Origin: Thermotogaceae bacterium
GTDB lineage: Bacteria > Thermotogota > Thermotogae > B21-G9 > HyVt-16
Direction of reading: 5' to 3'
DNA: 64,000 bases
NCBI GenBank assembly: GCA_029981435.1
Contig: JARRBB010000005.1
Location: 1-64,000, forward strand
Below the pieces are notes generated by a model. That model saw only the letters and a list, made by a program, of their open reading frames with translations. It had not been told where the DNA came from and did no database searches. The position numbers and the translations under genes are program-made. Positions 8,479 to 17,706 of the stretch are shown here, one piece after another; within the stretch, counting starts at the first letter, position 1, and the number at the start of each line of letters is the position of its first letter.

Positions 8479-9645
8479 ATGAAGAAGACCATGACGATGA
8501 TAAAAGCTTTTTTAAGAGAAAACTTCAGGTCTTTTGAATCTACTTTCTGGAGTGTGTTTTTTCCGATAGTCCTGTTTTTCATACTCGTCTCGGTTTTTGG
8601 AAATCTCTCGACCTCGGCTTCGATAGAATTGAAACTTGGTGTAATCGTTCAAGAAAAACTGGAAGCGTTTGGTAAAATTTTCGAGGATATCTTAAAAAAC
8701 ATTTCAAATGAAGGACCTTTCAATCTGAAATACTATGATGATTTTGAAAAAGCTCAGAAAGATCTTATAGTGGGAAATCAGGATGTTTTTCTGGTTATTC
8801 CAAAAGGTGTGAATGCCAGTTTATCGAGCGCTTTTTTATTTAAAACCCTGAAGATTGAAGATGTCGCTCTTGAAATTTACTACGTTGCTGAAAGACAAAC
8901 CTCCGTTATAGCTGCCGAAATCCTTGCTCAGATATTCGATGAAGTTAATATAGAAATTCAAAGGCGTTCAAACAGGAATTTTAAAGAAATCAAAATTACG
9001 GATACTCAGGTTAAAAATCAAAACCAATCTACCTTTAGTTACAAAGATTATATTTTTCCCGGAATAGTTTTAATGACAATTTTATCTGTTTCACTTTTCA
9101 ACCAAAATATAGGCCTTGCATATAACAAAGAGAGGGGAACAAACAAAAAACTTTATACAACACCTATAAAACCTTTGCAATACTTCTCTTCTTTTCTGAT
9201 CACAATGCTCGTTATTATACTCATATCACTTGTTTTACTCTATGTTTTTGCGATTTTTGTTTATAAAGTCAACGCTTCCAACATTTTAAGCTCAAAATTT
9301 ATATTATCAATTCTCCTTTCGATGATCACTCTTTTGTCTTTCGGTATGATGCTAACTTCTATTTTTAAAAAGACTTCGACCATAGTAGTTACAGGACAGA
9401 TTATGAACCAAGTGTTGATGTTCCTTGGAGGACTTTATTTTCCGGTCTTTGATGCACCCTGGGCAATAAGATGGATCGTCTATCTACTTCCAACGACTTA
9501 TTTAGGTGAACTGTTGAGATGGTGTATTGGATACAAGATATCGAACATTCCTTTTCAACATCTTTTGATAGTACCGATGGGATGGATTTTATTTTCAATT
9601 GTGATCTTCTCTGTCAATTTTAAGAAGGTGATGGGATATGAGTAA
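8479..9645 (+). CDS. ABC-2 type transporter permease, subunit 1
   Basis: Membrane subunit of 388 residues: one N-terminal transmembrane helix (about residues 20-42), a large extracytoplasmic domain, then a C-terminal block of five hydrophobic helices starting near FPGIVLMTILSVSLF, as in ABC2_membrane_3 permeases. It is paired with the ATPase upstream and overlaps the second permease by 8 bases, so the exporter is probably a permease heterodimer with one ATPase. Drug, lipid or peptide export are all possible. Confidence 0.88.
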   Translation: MKKTMTMIKAFLRENFRSFESTFWSVFFPIVLFFILVSVFGNLSTSASIELKLGVIVQEKLEAFGKIFEDILKNISNEGPFNLKYYDDFEKAQKDLIVGNQDVFLVIPKGVNASLSSAFLFKTLKIEDVALEIYYVAERQTSVIAAEILAQIFDEVNIEIQRRSNRNFKEIKITDTQVKNQNQSTFSYKDYIFPGIVLMTILSVSLFNQNIGLAYNKERGTNKKLYTTPIKPLQYFSSFLITMLVIILISLVLLYVFAIFVYKVNASNILSSKFILSILLSMITLLSFGMMLTSIFKKTSTIVVTGQIMNQVLMFLGGLYFPVFDAPWAIRWIVYLLPTTYLGELLRWCIGYKISNIPFQHLLIVPMGWILFSIVIFSVNFKKVMGYE

Positions 9646-10717
9646 CAAAAAATTCAAACAATTCTACTCTGTTTTTATAGCTTTCACAAAAGATTCTCTA
9701 CGTAATAAAATCGAGACTTTTTTCTCCATACTCTTTCCCATACTGTTTTTCGTGTTGTTTGGTTTTATCTTCGGAGGAAATCAGGATTATTCAGGCGAGA
9801 AAATAGGTTTCTTTATCAGTGAAAATGTTCCTGAAAATATCAAAGAGCAGATTTTAAAGAATGATGCCTGGGTAGGTGTGAATTACGATTCTTTCAATTT
9901 ATTGAAAAAATCTGTTGAAAACAGCGATATCCTTTTGGGTGTAAAGTTAACCGATTCTGAAATTGAATTTATTTACTATTCGTCAGGGCCTTCAAGAGAT
10001 TCGAGAATTCAGATGATGAGAACAACGATTGCTGTCTTTTTAAGGAAGGTTTTAAACAATGTTGAGGATGTTATGAGCATAAAAAAGATTCCGGTTAAAA
10101 CAGGAAAAATTGCTTCGAACCAGATGAGCTACTTAACTGCTGGAGTCCTTGCAATATCGCTTTTATCATCAGGGATGTTTTCCATGATTACTTTGTTTGG
10201 CAGTTACAAGCGAAGAGCAATACTTAAGAGAATAATTTCATCACCTGTCAATAGAACAACATTTATAGTAGGAAGTATTTTAACCAAACTTCTGATAAGT
10301 TTCATCTCCGTTCTTGCTGTAATAATTGTAGGATTCCTACTGTTCAATCTCAGGTATTCTTTCAACTGGCCTTTATTTTTATTAGTTATAATCAGTTCCG
10401 CATTTGGGATGATGGCACTCGGCATATTACTTCTTATTTTATTTAAAAAACCTGAAGCCGCTCAAACGGCAGGAAGTATTCTGATGACCTTAATGGTATT
10501 TTTTTCAGGGGTTTACTTTCCAGTTGAATTTCTGCCAAAATCCTTGCGAATCGTTTCATTTTTCCTACCGGTAAAATATGTGGCTCAATCTTTCAGGTAC
10601 ACAGCAGGTATAGAATACATGAATTTTGGTTTATTTATAGCTATAAATCTTCTTTTTCTGATTGCTGGAATTATTTTAATTTCGGTAACGGGCAAGCTAT
10701 TTTTAAAGGAAAATTAA
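9638..10717 (+). CDS. ABC-2 type transporter permease, subunit 2
   Basis: Second permease (359 residues) with the same plan as the preceding one: an N-terminal helix at about residues 25-45, an extracytoplasmic domain with a GPSRDSRIQ segment, and five to six C-terminal helices. The two permeases share the FFSGVYFP / FLGGLYFP type element near the C-terminus, indicating paralogues. Translation is coupled through the 8-base overlap. The next gene, pduL, has its own promoter-like sequence. Confidence 0.88.
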   Translation: MSNKKFKQFYSVFIAFTKDSLRNKIETFFSILFPILFFVLFGFIFGGNQDYSGEKIGFFISENVPENIKEQILKNDAWVGVNYDSFNLLKKSVENSDILLGVKLTDSEIEFIYYSSGPSRDSRIQMMRTTIAVFLRKVLNNVEDVMSIKKIPVKTGKIASNQMSYLTAGVLAISLLSSGMFSMITLFGSYKRRAILKRIISSPVNRTTFIVGSILTKLLISFISVLAVIIVGFLLFNLRYSFNWPLFLLVIISSAFGMMALGILLLILFKKPEAAQTAGSILMTLMVFFSGVYFPVEFLPKSLRIVSFFLPVKYVAQSFRYTAGIEYMNFGLFIAINLLFLIAGIILISVTGKLFLKEN

Positions 10718-10725
10718 AACGTTCG

Positions 10726-10734
10726 TGATAGAAT
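10726..10734 (+). promoter_or_regulatory. Extended -10 promoter for pduL
   Basis: TGATAGAAT (TGA plus TAGAAT) stands 9 bases after the permease stop codon and about 53 bases before the pduL start. No clear -35. Confidence 0.5.
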
Positions 10735-10787
10735 AAGACTGGATTTGTTGGATAAAACAACGAATACTTGAAGGGAGGAATTCTGAA

Positions 10788-11378
10788 TTGAAACTTAAAA
10801 ATCCCGGAATCCCCACAGGAGTATCTAATCGACATGTTCATCTTAGTCAGGAAGATTTAGAAATTCTGTTTGGTATGGGCTATGAACTTACGCCTATAAA
10901 AGATTTAGGACAGCCCGGTCAGTACGCATGCCAAGAAACTGTGATAATCGTAGGTCCAAAAGGTGCTATTGAAAAAGTAAGGGTTCTTGGACCTGTAAGA
11001 AAAGAAACGCAGATTGAAATCTCAAGAACGGATGCCTTCAAACTTGGCTTAAATCCACCGGTTAGAGACTCTGGCTTGCTTGATGGAACGCCTGGAATAA
11101 CCTTAGTTGGACCTAAAGGTGCTGTTGTGAAGGAAAAGGGTGTTATCTTAGCCAAAAGGCATATTCATATGACACCTGAAGATGCTCAAAAATATGGTGT
11201 TAAAGACAAAGATCTAGTGGCTGTTTACTGTAAAGGTAACGACAGAGAACTTATCTTCAAAGATGTTCTGGTGAGAGTGAGTCCAAAATATGCTCTTGAA
11301 TTTCACGTTGATACAGATGAAGGAAATGCTGCAATGTTAAACAACGGTGACCTTGTATGGATAGTTGAAGAATTCTAA
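10788..11378 (+). CDS. pduL: PduL-type phosphate acyltransferase
   Basis: Converts acetyl-CoA or propionyl-CoA plus phosphate to the acyl phosphate, the step before acetate kinase. The 196-residue protein shows the two PduL repeats, each with a zinc-binding histidine motif: SNRHVHLSQEDLE near residue 15 and KRHIHMTPEDAQ near residue 124. There is no long N-terminal extension for targeting to a microcompartment and no shell genes nearby, so a cytosolic fermentative role is the best reading. The start is TTG after GGGAGGAATTCTGAA. A bidirectional terminator follows. Confidence 0.93.
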   Translation: MKLKNPGIPTGVSNRHVHLSQEDLEILFGMGYELTPIKDLGQPGQYACQETVIIVGPKGAIEKVRVLGPVRKETQIEISRTDAFKLGLNPPVRDSGLLDGTPGITLVGPKGAVVKEKGVILAKRHIHMTPEDAQKYGVKDKDLVAVYCKGNDRELIFKDVLVRVSPKYALEFHVDTDEGNAAMLNNGDLVWIVEEF

Positions 11379-11394
11379 CAAGAATAAGAAATTG

Positions 11395-11425
11395 AAAAAG
11401 CAGGGATTTAAGATCCCTGCTTTTT
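11395..11425. terminator. Bidirectional intrinsic terminator between convergent genes
   Basis: Arms AAAAAGCAGGGAT (11395-11407) and ATCCCTGCTTTTT (11413-11425) pair around the loop TTAAG. A-run and T-run flank the GC-rich core on both sides, so the hairpin can end transcription of pduL and of the opposing 11425-11955 gene. Confidence 0.9.
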
Positions 11426-11955
11426 TATTTGCCTTTTTTGAAATCGACAAGCTCCATAGATACGTCACCCTGGGGAAGTTCGACTTTCAAGAGCATTTTC
11501 AGATTTTTACTGATAATCCAGGTTATCTGTGGCTCATCGTTGATTATAAGCGTAAACTTCTCCCCCTGATACTTGCCGACCTTCTCTGTTCCTTCGTACT
11601 TTACGACTATTCCGTACATTTCAAGGGTTTCAGGATTTTGTAGATTCACAAGATTTAGAAATTCTTCATACGCCGGATTGAAGAAATATAAAATATAACT
11701 CGCGTAAGTTGATCCTGCAATGTCATCAAGTGTCAATTCCTCAGTACCACCCGGTATAGAAAACCTCGTCGATGTGGTTACTTCGTATTCGCTTCCTTTC
11801 TTAATCAGAGATATCCTGTAATAAAAGATTTGATTTTCATAATTTACTTTGTATTCTATGTATTCAAAAGTTCTTATATCGAACAAAGCATTAGAATAAA
11901 GATAGCCAATTGATATTAATAGAAAAACAATAAGAAGAAAAATTTTCTTCGTCAT
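11425..11955 (-). CDS. Secreted protein of unknown function, downstream of the giant VWA protein
   Basis: A 176-residue protein that I do not recognise. The first 22 residues (MTKKIFLLIVFLLISIGYLYS) look like a signal peptide or membrane anchor without an evident lipobox cysteine. The rest is rich in beta-prone residues (RTFEYIEYKVNYENQIFYY, QGEKFTLIIND) and could be a beta-sandwich or a lipoprotein-localisation-like fold; that is a guess. It lies 23 bases after the 1311-residue gene with its own GGGGGGAGGGGG ribosome binding site and shares its promoter, so the two are likely produced together at the cell envelope. Confidence 0.75.
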   Translation of the reverse strand: MTKKIFLLIVFLLISIGYLYSNALFDIRTFEYIEYKVNYENQIFYYRISLIKKGSEYEVTTSTRFSIPGGTEELTLDDIAGSTYASYILYFFNPAYEEFLNLVNLQNPETLEMYGIVVKYEGTEKVGKYQGEKFTLIINDEPQITWIISKNLKMLLKVELPQGDVSMELVDFKKGK

Positions 11956-11978
11956 CCCCCTCCCCCCTTTCCTTAAAA

Positions 11979-14900
11979 TTAATCATTTAGCTCTATGACA
12001 GCCGTTTTATCAGTCAAAAGGTCAAATACAAATTCCCGCATTATATTTTCACGAGTTATTCGATAATCTCTATCTGTTTCTATAGGGTAATAAGGAATTC
12101 TAATTATTCTATTGAAACGAATCAAATTCTTCTGGATTAAAAGTTTCACTTTACTGCTTGATGGTACATCTTCAAGGGTGATTTGATACCTTGAGCTGTA
12201 TGACATTTTCAATTGGTCTTCAATTGCCGCGAGTAGTTCTTTCTGTCTCCAATCGAGAACACTGGTTTTACTTTCCTTGATTTTCTCAAAATCTCTGTTT
12301 ACGTGTGTTAGAGAATTTCTGAATATATTTGTTTCTCCATATATAACGAAAGAAATAGGAATGTTTCTTTCAGTCAAAATCTGTAAGAGTTTATCAACAG
12401 AGTTCACACTTCCATTTGTTTTATCTTGCCAATCTGAATCAAGACCATCTGTAATCACAACTATTCCATAGGGTATGTTTTTCACTACCTGTGAGTTCAA
12501 AAGCGTAAGTATAGTATCGTATAAAGGTGTATAGCCCCATACTTCTCTTCTTTGGAGCTTCCAGTTTTTATCAACTTTTCTGATCCAGTTAGAGTTGAAA
12601 ACAAATATCTCGGTATTTTTGAAATTAGACTTGATATTTTCTATTAGTTCCTCAAGTTCTTCTAAACTTTCTCCAGCTTGATCAGCAATACTGTCTGATA
12701 GATCAATTAATAGAAGTAGCTTCAATTCTTCAGGAAGGTTAACCTGGGGCTGGTAAATTTCTTCAATTTTAAACCTCAGCATTTTACCATCTCGATCCAA
12801 GATTTTTATATCCGAGTCAGATAATGGTAATGAAATTCTATTTTCATCTACAATTTTCAAATTTATCTTATCAGGCGCATCGAATATAACTTCACTTCTC
12901 TTCTTTAAGATACCTGATGGTTTTCTGTAGAAAGGAGAAACCCTGAAATCGAATATTTTTTCGGCTCCCTTGCAGGCTTTCAAAACCACCGGATAAGATC
13001 CATCAATTACATAGATATCTGTTTTATTGTTTTCGAAGCTATCATAGAAAAACCTTACAGGTGAATCCAATAATTCACCTGTCCTGTTGGAAATGTATCT
13101 GATTTTTGGAGAGGGTTTTATCATTTCAACCTGAATTTCTGTAGCTCTCTGATTGTTCTTAAATGTGCTATCCACAACTGTCAATATAGAATTTATTGTT
13201 GATATTCCTTTCACGTTCGAATTGAAGGTGCTATCTTTCAAAAATAAATTCGAATTAACCATTCTTATGCCTTCTATATTTTTATCTGAATGTATCCCAG
13301 TTAAAGTAGCTGTAGAATCAAGGAAATAAAGTCCTGTTTTTCCATCATTAAAAGCAATACTATCTATCTTTATTATGGAAGATTCAGCTTCAACAGCAAA
13401 ATCATATTTTGAGAATGTGGAATTCCGAATCTCTATTTCCGATCCCATTGCTCTCACAGGATTTTTGGTCGAGATGAAATTTGAATCTTCTACAATCAAC
13501 TTACCTTTTTGGATTTCAATCACTTTGTTCAGATTATCAAACTTCGAAGATATTATACTGACACTTGCATCTGTTGCCTGAACAAAAGAATCAAGATCCG
13601 AAAGCTCAAGTCCTCTTATTTCTACATAACTCCCCTCATATGCTTTTATTCCAAGCCATTTATTGTCAGTTATTTTAAGATTGTTAACCAACAATTTTCC
13701 ATGAACCTGAATGGCTGAAATTTCGGAAAATACCAATTCAACATCTTTACCTAATATAAGTTCTCCGTTTTTCAAAATTTGAATATCTTTCGAAATTAAA
13801 TAAGGTCCTCCTTCTTTTGAAACAATAATCCGTTCATCTATCGTATCAGGAAGTTCATTTCGAGCAGGTAACACATCAAATCTTTTAGCATCAGATATTA
13901 AACTCTGATTGTGCTGACTGAAAGCTCTAACAGTAAATATATATTCACCAGGTTGTGGTAAAGCTATCAGTTCTTCCTTTTTTGGACTCTGAATGACTAT
14001 AGAAAATTCAGAGGAATTGACATTGTATTCGATATAATCTCCGACAGCTTCTACTTTCACAAGGACTTCATTGACACCTGTTTGCCTTATTTCAAGTATC
14101 TTTGGTTTTGATAACGGTGTTTTGAATTTCAGTATTTCTCTACGGAAACTTTTTCCAATATCATTAACCACTTCAGCACTGACAACATAATCTTTATCGA
14201 ATTCAAGATCCTTCAATTCTAAATTCAGTTCGTTAGAACTACCTGAATACACTTCTTTATCGTTCAAATACAGATAAATTCTTCCATTGAATTTGGAAAA
14301 CTTTAATTTCAAATTCACATCGTTTCCTTCGTTTAAATAATTCAATTCTTTCTCTAAAGTATCTGGTATCTTCGGAATATCGACTTTTAAAATTTTCTGT
14401 GACATGTTATCGTAATAATCCTTTGCAATAACTTTCACTTGGATTGAATCGGGAATATTTTCTGATTTTTCAAAATCGTAGACCACCAGATTCGTTCCTT
14501 CATAAGTTATAGATGCCGGTTCGCTGAGTGAGACTATGTATCTTTCAACATCCTCTGATATCGAAGGAAGCCAGGAAATTTCAAGCTTACCTTCCTCATA
14601 CTTTGCTTTAACTCCCATTGGTGGAATCGGTGGTGTAGCATCTACAAAAACGGTATAACTGCTTTCGAAGGTTTGGTTGAATTTATCGACAGTCTTTATA
14701 AATATTATGTGTTCACCATCCGTTAAATCGTGAATTTCATTCGATTTTATCCATTCATTTTCATCGACTTTAACAAAGATTTCAACATCTTTCAATTTTG
14801 AAGGAATTTCTAAGTCCAGGTCCTTTTTGTTATATCTTTGAGGCAATTGAAGATCCAACACCGGTGCAGCAGGTTTGTAAAGTGTGAGAATCTTTCCAAT

Positions 14901-15914
14901 GACACTTTCAAAAAACACAGGAACGATACTGTAAGAAGCCTCAGAAGTTTCCCAAGGTATTTCTATGAAATTATTCACAGTTTCATAGGTGTGATTCATA
15001 GAATCTTTTACAATGTATTTGATAGATTTATAATACTTGTTTTCAGGTATCTTCCAGGAAATTTTGAGTTTCTTCGAAGCGACGTTCACATTCATGGTCG
15101 CATCTTCAATCTCAGGTAAATCTGGAAGCTCTATCAAAATTTCGTTTTCACCCGATACTACAGTTGAAGTGTATGTGAGAACAGGATCACCATCTATAAG
15201 AATCTTGAAATCATAAACTCCTGGAATAATGTCTTTAGCTTCAAATTTGTAATCCTCAGTCAAGGTTGCTTCAGTACTGTCAAATTCTACTTTCATTCTT
15301 TCAGCTTCTATATCAAACGGCAAAATGATTCTTCCATAAAGATGGGCTGGTTCTCTGAATGGTCCTATTTCAACCTTATAAGATGCACCATAGATTTTGT
15401 TAAAAAACACGGGCTTTATTTCGTAAAGATGCGATTCAAAAGGTCCAAACTCTTCTGTGTATTTTAATTCCGATGTGCTTCCAACTTTTTTTCCATCTTT
15501 GAACACTTCATAGACATCAGCTTTTATGTCTCCAGATACTTTCCAGGTTATTGTAAGTACTTTTCTGTTCTCATCATAAGAATAATCAACTTTGCTAATT
15601 TCCGGAGGATTAGGGAGCTCGAAAGAAAGTTGTTTGTTTTCATCAGAAACACTTAACTCTTTCTCCAGTATTTTAGTTTGATAGAAATAAATCTCAAAAT
15701 TGTGAGAACCTTTTTTTATACGTGGTATAAGGACCTTCCAGTCATTAACAGGGTACTCTTTATCATCTATTTTTATTAAAAGGTTCTCCTGATCAAAAAT
15801 TCCGGAGGTTTTAATATTCAAAGTAAGCTCGGTATAATTTAAAAATTGAAATATAAGAACTAAGATTATTACAACCCCAACTATTGAGGCTATTAAAAGC
15901 CAGTATTTTCTCAT
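11979..15914 (-). CDS. Very large membrane-anchored protein: Ig/FN3-like domains, beta-helix and VWA domain
   Basis: A 1311-residue envelope protein. Residues 4-27 form a single hydrophobic helix after MRK, a signal anchor. Several Ig or fibronectin-III-like domains follow, recognised by repeated xLTITW/KISW/LEISW strands near residues 115, 290 and 450. Residues about 700-930 consist of short repeats with serine, asparagine and aspartate turns (NNLKITDN, SNLFLKDSTFNSN), typical of a right-handed parallel beta-helix. A VWA domain begins near residue 1065 with an intact metal-site motif D1071-L-S-D-S. The start has a strong GGGGGG ribosome binding site. Adhesion or outer-sheath function is inferred only from domain types. 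Confidence 0.82.
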   Translation of the reverse strand: MRKYWLLIASIVGVVIILVLIFQFLNYTELTLNIKTSGIFDQENLLIKIDDKEYPVNDWKVLIPRIKKGSHNFEIYFYQTKILEKELSVSDENKQLSFELPNPPEISKVDYSYDENRKVLTITWKVSGDIKADVYEVFKDGKKVGSTSELKYTEEFGPFESHLYEIKPVFFNKIYGASYKVEIGPFREPAHLYGRIILPFDIEAERMKVEFDSTEATLTEDYKFEAKDIIPGVYDFKILIDGDPVLTYTSTVVSGENEILIELPDLPEIEDATMNVNVASKKLKISWKIPENKYYKSIKYIVKDSMNHTYETVNNFIEIPWETSEASYSIVPVFFESVIGKILTLYKPAAPVLDLQLPQRYNKKDLDLEIPSKLKDVEIFVKVDENEWIKSNEIHDLTDGEHIIFIKTVDKFNQTFESSYTVFVDATPPIPPMGVKAKYEEGKLEISWLPSISEDVERYIVSLSEPASITYEGTNLVVYDFEKSENIPDSIQVKVIAKDYYDNMSQKILKVDIPKIPDTLEKELNYLNEGNDVNLKLKFSKFNGRIYLYLNDKEVYSGSSNELNLELKDLEFDKDYVVSAEVVNDIGKSFRREILKFKTPLSKPKILEIRQTGVNEVLVKVEAVGDYIEYNVNSSEFSIVIQSPKKEELIALPQPGEYIFTVRAFSQHNQSLISDAKRFDVLPARNELPDTIDERIIVSKEGGPYLISKDIQILKNGELILGKDVELVFSEISAIQVHGKLLVNNLKITDNKWLGIKAYEGSYVEIRGLELSDLDSFVQATDASVSIISSKFDNLNKVIEIQKGKLIVEDSNFISTKNPVRAMGSEIEIRNSTFSKYDFAVEAESSIIKIDSIAFNDGKTGLYFLDSTATLTGIHSDKNIEGIRMVNSNLFLKDSTFNSNVKGISTINSILTVVDSTFKNNQRATEIQVEMIKPSPKIRYISNRTGELLDSPVRFFYDSFENNKTDIYVIDGSYPVVLKACKGAEKIFDFRVSPFYRKPSGILKKRSEVIFDAPDKINLKIVDENRISLPLSDSDIKILDRDGKMLRFKIEEIYQPQVNLPEELKLLLLIDLSDSIADQAGESLEELEELIENIKSNFKNTEIFVFNSNWIRKVDKNWKLQRREVWGYTPLYDTILTLLNSQVVKNIPYGIVVITDGLDSDWQDKTNGSVNSVDKLLQILTERNIPISFVIYGETNIFRNSLTHVNRDFEKIKESKTSVLDWRQKELLAAIEDQLKMSYSSRYQITLEDVPSSSKVKLLIQKNLIRFNRIIRIPYYPIETDRDYRITRENIMREFVFDLLTDKTAVIELND

Positions 15915-15949
15915 AATTTCCCCCCACTCTCTGAAACTTTTATACTAAG

Positions 15950-15958
15950 ATTATAGCA
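15950..15958 (-). promoter_or_regulatory. Extended -10 promoter of the giant-protein operon
   Basis: On the minus strand the sequence reads TGCTATAAT, an extended consensus -10, about 36 bases before the ATG at 15914. It is divergent from the beta-glucosidase promoter. Confidence 0.65.
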
Positions 15959-15969
15959 TTTTTGAATCT

Positions 15970-15999
15970 TTGAGTTTGTGAACGTTGTTGTGTTAAAAT
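15970..15999 (+). promoter_or_regulatory. Promoter of the beta-glucosidase gene
   Basis: TTGAGT (15970-15975), 18-base spacer, TAAAAT (15994-15999) with TG one base before it. No operator-like repeat is apparent. Confidence 0.55.
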
Positions 16000-16044
16000 T
16001 AAGTGTAATCTAACATGACTTTATTCAATAAAGGAGGAATTGAA

Positions 16045-17376
16045 ATGGTCGGAAAATTTCCTGATGGTTTCATTTGGGGCGTTGCGACTGCTTCCTATCA
16101 AATTGAAGGCTCTCCATTGGCAGATGGAGCAGGAATGTCTATCTGGCATACATTTTCGCATACACCTGGAAACATCAAAAATGGTGATACAGGAGATATT
16201 GCCTGTGATCATTACAAAAGATACAAAGAAGATGTAGAACTGATGAAAGAGCTCGGAGTAAAAGGTTATAGATTTTCCATAAGTTGGCCGAGAATATTTC
16301 CAAAAGGTTCTGGCGAGATAAATCAGAAAGGATTGGATTTTTACAACAGATTAATAGACGAGTTACTGAGTAAGGATATTATACCTTTTATCACCATATA
16401 TCATTGGGATTTGCCTTTTGAATTACAGCTCAAAGGTGGATGGGCTAACAGGGATATAGCAGACAGATTTGCTGAATACTCTAAAGTACTTTTTGAAAAT
16501 TTTGGTGATAGAGTAAAACATTGGATAACCCTCAACGAACCCTGGGTTGTAGCTTTTGTTGGGCACCTCTTTGGAATCCACGCTCCTGGAATGAAAGACA
16601 TATTTGTCACTTTTCATGTTGTACACAACCTTCTAAGAGCACATGCTAAAGCTGTCGAAGTTTTCAGGAATACTGTAACCGATGGTAAGATCGGTATAAC
16701 ACTTAACAACACTGCTGTTACGCCTGCAAGTGATAGTCCCGAAGATAAACTTGCCGCTGAAACGATGCATCAGATGAACAACTATCCGCTGTTTCTGAAT
16801 CCGATTTTCAAAGGCAATTATCCCGATAGAGTCCTTGAAAATGCCAGACAATTTTTACCAGAGAATTTTGAAGAAGATCTTCCGGAGATTCAAAAATCCA
16901 TAGATTTTGTTGGTATAAACTATTATTCTGGTTCCTTGGTTAAATACGATCCAGAATCACCAATGATGAAAATCAAAGTTGTTCCAAGAGATCTTCCAAA
17001 AACCGAGATGGGTTGGGAAATCGAACCAGAGGGATTTTACAGAATATTGAAAGGTGTACATGACGAATATTCTCCAAAAGAGATCTATGTAACCGAAAAT
17101 GGAGCAGCCTTTGATGATACTGTCGAAGATGGTAAAGTTCACGATGAAAACAGAATAGATTACCTCAGAAAACATTTTGAACAGGCACTTAGGGCTATTG
17201 AAGACGGTGTCAGGTTGAAAGGATATTTTGTCTGGTCTTTACTCGATAATTTTGAATGGGCCGAAGGATACTCAAAAAGATTTGGCTTGGTTTACGTTGA
17301 TTATCCTACTCAAGGACGTATACTCAAAGATAGTGCAAAGTGGTACAAAGATGTAATCAAAAACAACGGTTTCTAA
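16045..17376 (+). CDS. bglA: GH1 beta-glucosidase
   Basis: Family 1 retaining glycosidase of 443 residues, expected to hydrolyse beta-glucosides or beta-galactosides such as cellobiose in the cytoplasm (no signal peptide). The acid/base glutamate is Glu165 in TLNEP and the nucleophile is Glu351 in YVTENG. The N-terminal signature FIWGVATASYQIEG and the aglycone-site segment NFEWAEGYSKRFGL are present. The ATG at 16045 follows AAAGGAGGAATTGAA; an in-frame ATG at 16015 lacks a ribosome binding site. It stands alone between two promoters, with no sugar transporter alongside. Confidence 0.95.
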   Translation: MVGKFPDGFIWGVATASYQIEGSPLADGAGMSIWHTFSHTPGNIKNGDTGDIACDHYKRYKEDVELMKELGVKGYRFSISWPRIFPKGSGEINQKGLDFYNRLIDELLSKDIIPFITIYHWDLPFELQLKGGWANRDIADRFAEYSKVLFENFGDRVKHWITLNEPWVVAFVGHLFGIHAPGMKDIFVTFHVVHNLLRAHAKAVEVFRNTVTDGKIGITLNNTAVTPASDSPEDKLAAETMHQMNNYPLFLNPIFKGNYPDRVLENARQFLPENFEEDLPEIQKSIDFVGINYYSGSLVKYDPESPMMKIKVVPRDLPKTEMGWEIEPEGFYRILKGVHDEYSPKEIYVTENGAAFDDTVEDGKVHDENRIDYLRKHFEQALRAIEDGVRLKGYFVWSLLDNFEWAEGYSKRFGLVYVDYPTQGRILKDSAKWYKDVIKNNGF

Positions 17377-17377
17377 A

Positions 17378-17406
17378 TTCTATGATATGAGTACTCATGA
17401 TAAAAT
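17378..17406 (+). promoter_or_regulatory. csoR-like gene promoter with embedded 12-bp palindrome (candidate operator)
   Basis: TTCTAT (17378-17383), 17 bases, TAAAAT (17401-17406) preceded by TGA, an extended -10. The spacer contains the perfect palindrome ATGAGTACTCAT (17387-17398), which reaches the TG of the extended -10. A dimeric regulator bound here would block RNA polymerase. The gene directly downstream encodes a CsoR-family repressor, so autoregulation is the obvious inference. Confidence 0.55.
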
Positions 17407-17439
17407 AAGGCTATGCATCTGGGAATGAGGTGATACTTA

Positions 17440-17694
17440 ATGGATAAAGATTCCATAATCTTGCGTTTGAAAAAGGTAGAAGGACAGGTAAGAGGTATAA
17501 GGAATATGGTAGAAAGCGAAAGAGATTGCAAGGATATTTTAATACAGGTTACAGCGGCAAAGTCAGCCCTGAACAAAATAGCCGAGGAAATAATGAGAGA
17601 TTACACAGTGAAATGTCTTGGAGAAATTCAGGATGCTGATAAGGTTAAAGTTGATGATCTTGTGAAAACTATAGTTAGATTCATAAAAGGTTGA
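17440..17694 (+). CDS. CsoR/CstR-family transcriptional repressor
   Basis: An 84-residue all-helical repressor of the DUF156 family (CsoR, RcnR, FrmR, CstR), which bind DNA as tetramers and release it on binding metal, formaldehyde or persulfide. The family signature LRLKKVEGQVRGI spans residues 8-20. The two conserved cysteines are Cys30 and Cys59, but the position of the copper-ligand histidine in CsoR is Tyr55 (RDYTVKC). Cysteine pair without histidine resembles persulfide-sensing CstR more than copper-sensing CsoR. No copper or sulfur gene adjoins; trmI follows 12 bases downstream. Confidence 0.88.
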   Translation: MDKDSIILRLKKVEGQVRGIRNMVESERDCKDILIQVTAAKSALNKIAEEIMRDYTVKCLGEIQDADKVKVDDLVKTIVRFIKG

Positions 17695-17706
17695 AAGGGG
17701 AAGAGA

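Noticed and set aside
11365-11643. 92-codon plus-strand frame after pduL
   Set aside because: It runs through the bidirectional terminator and opposite the secreted-protein gene, which has a signal peptide and a strong binding site.
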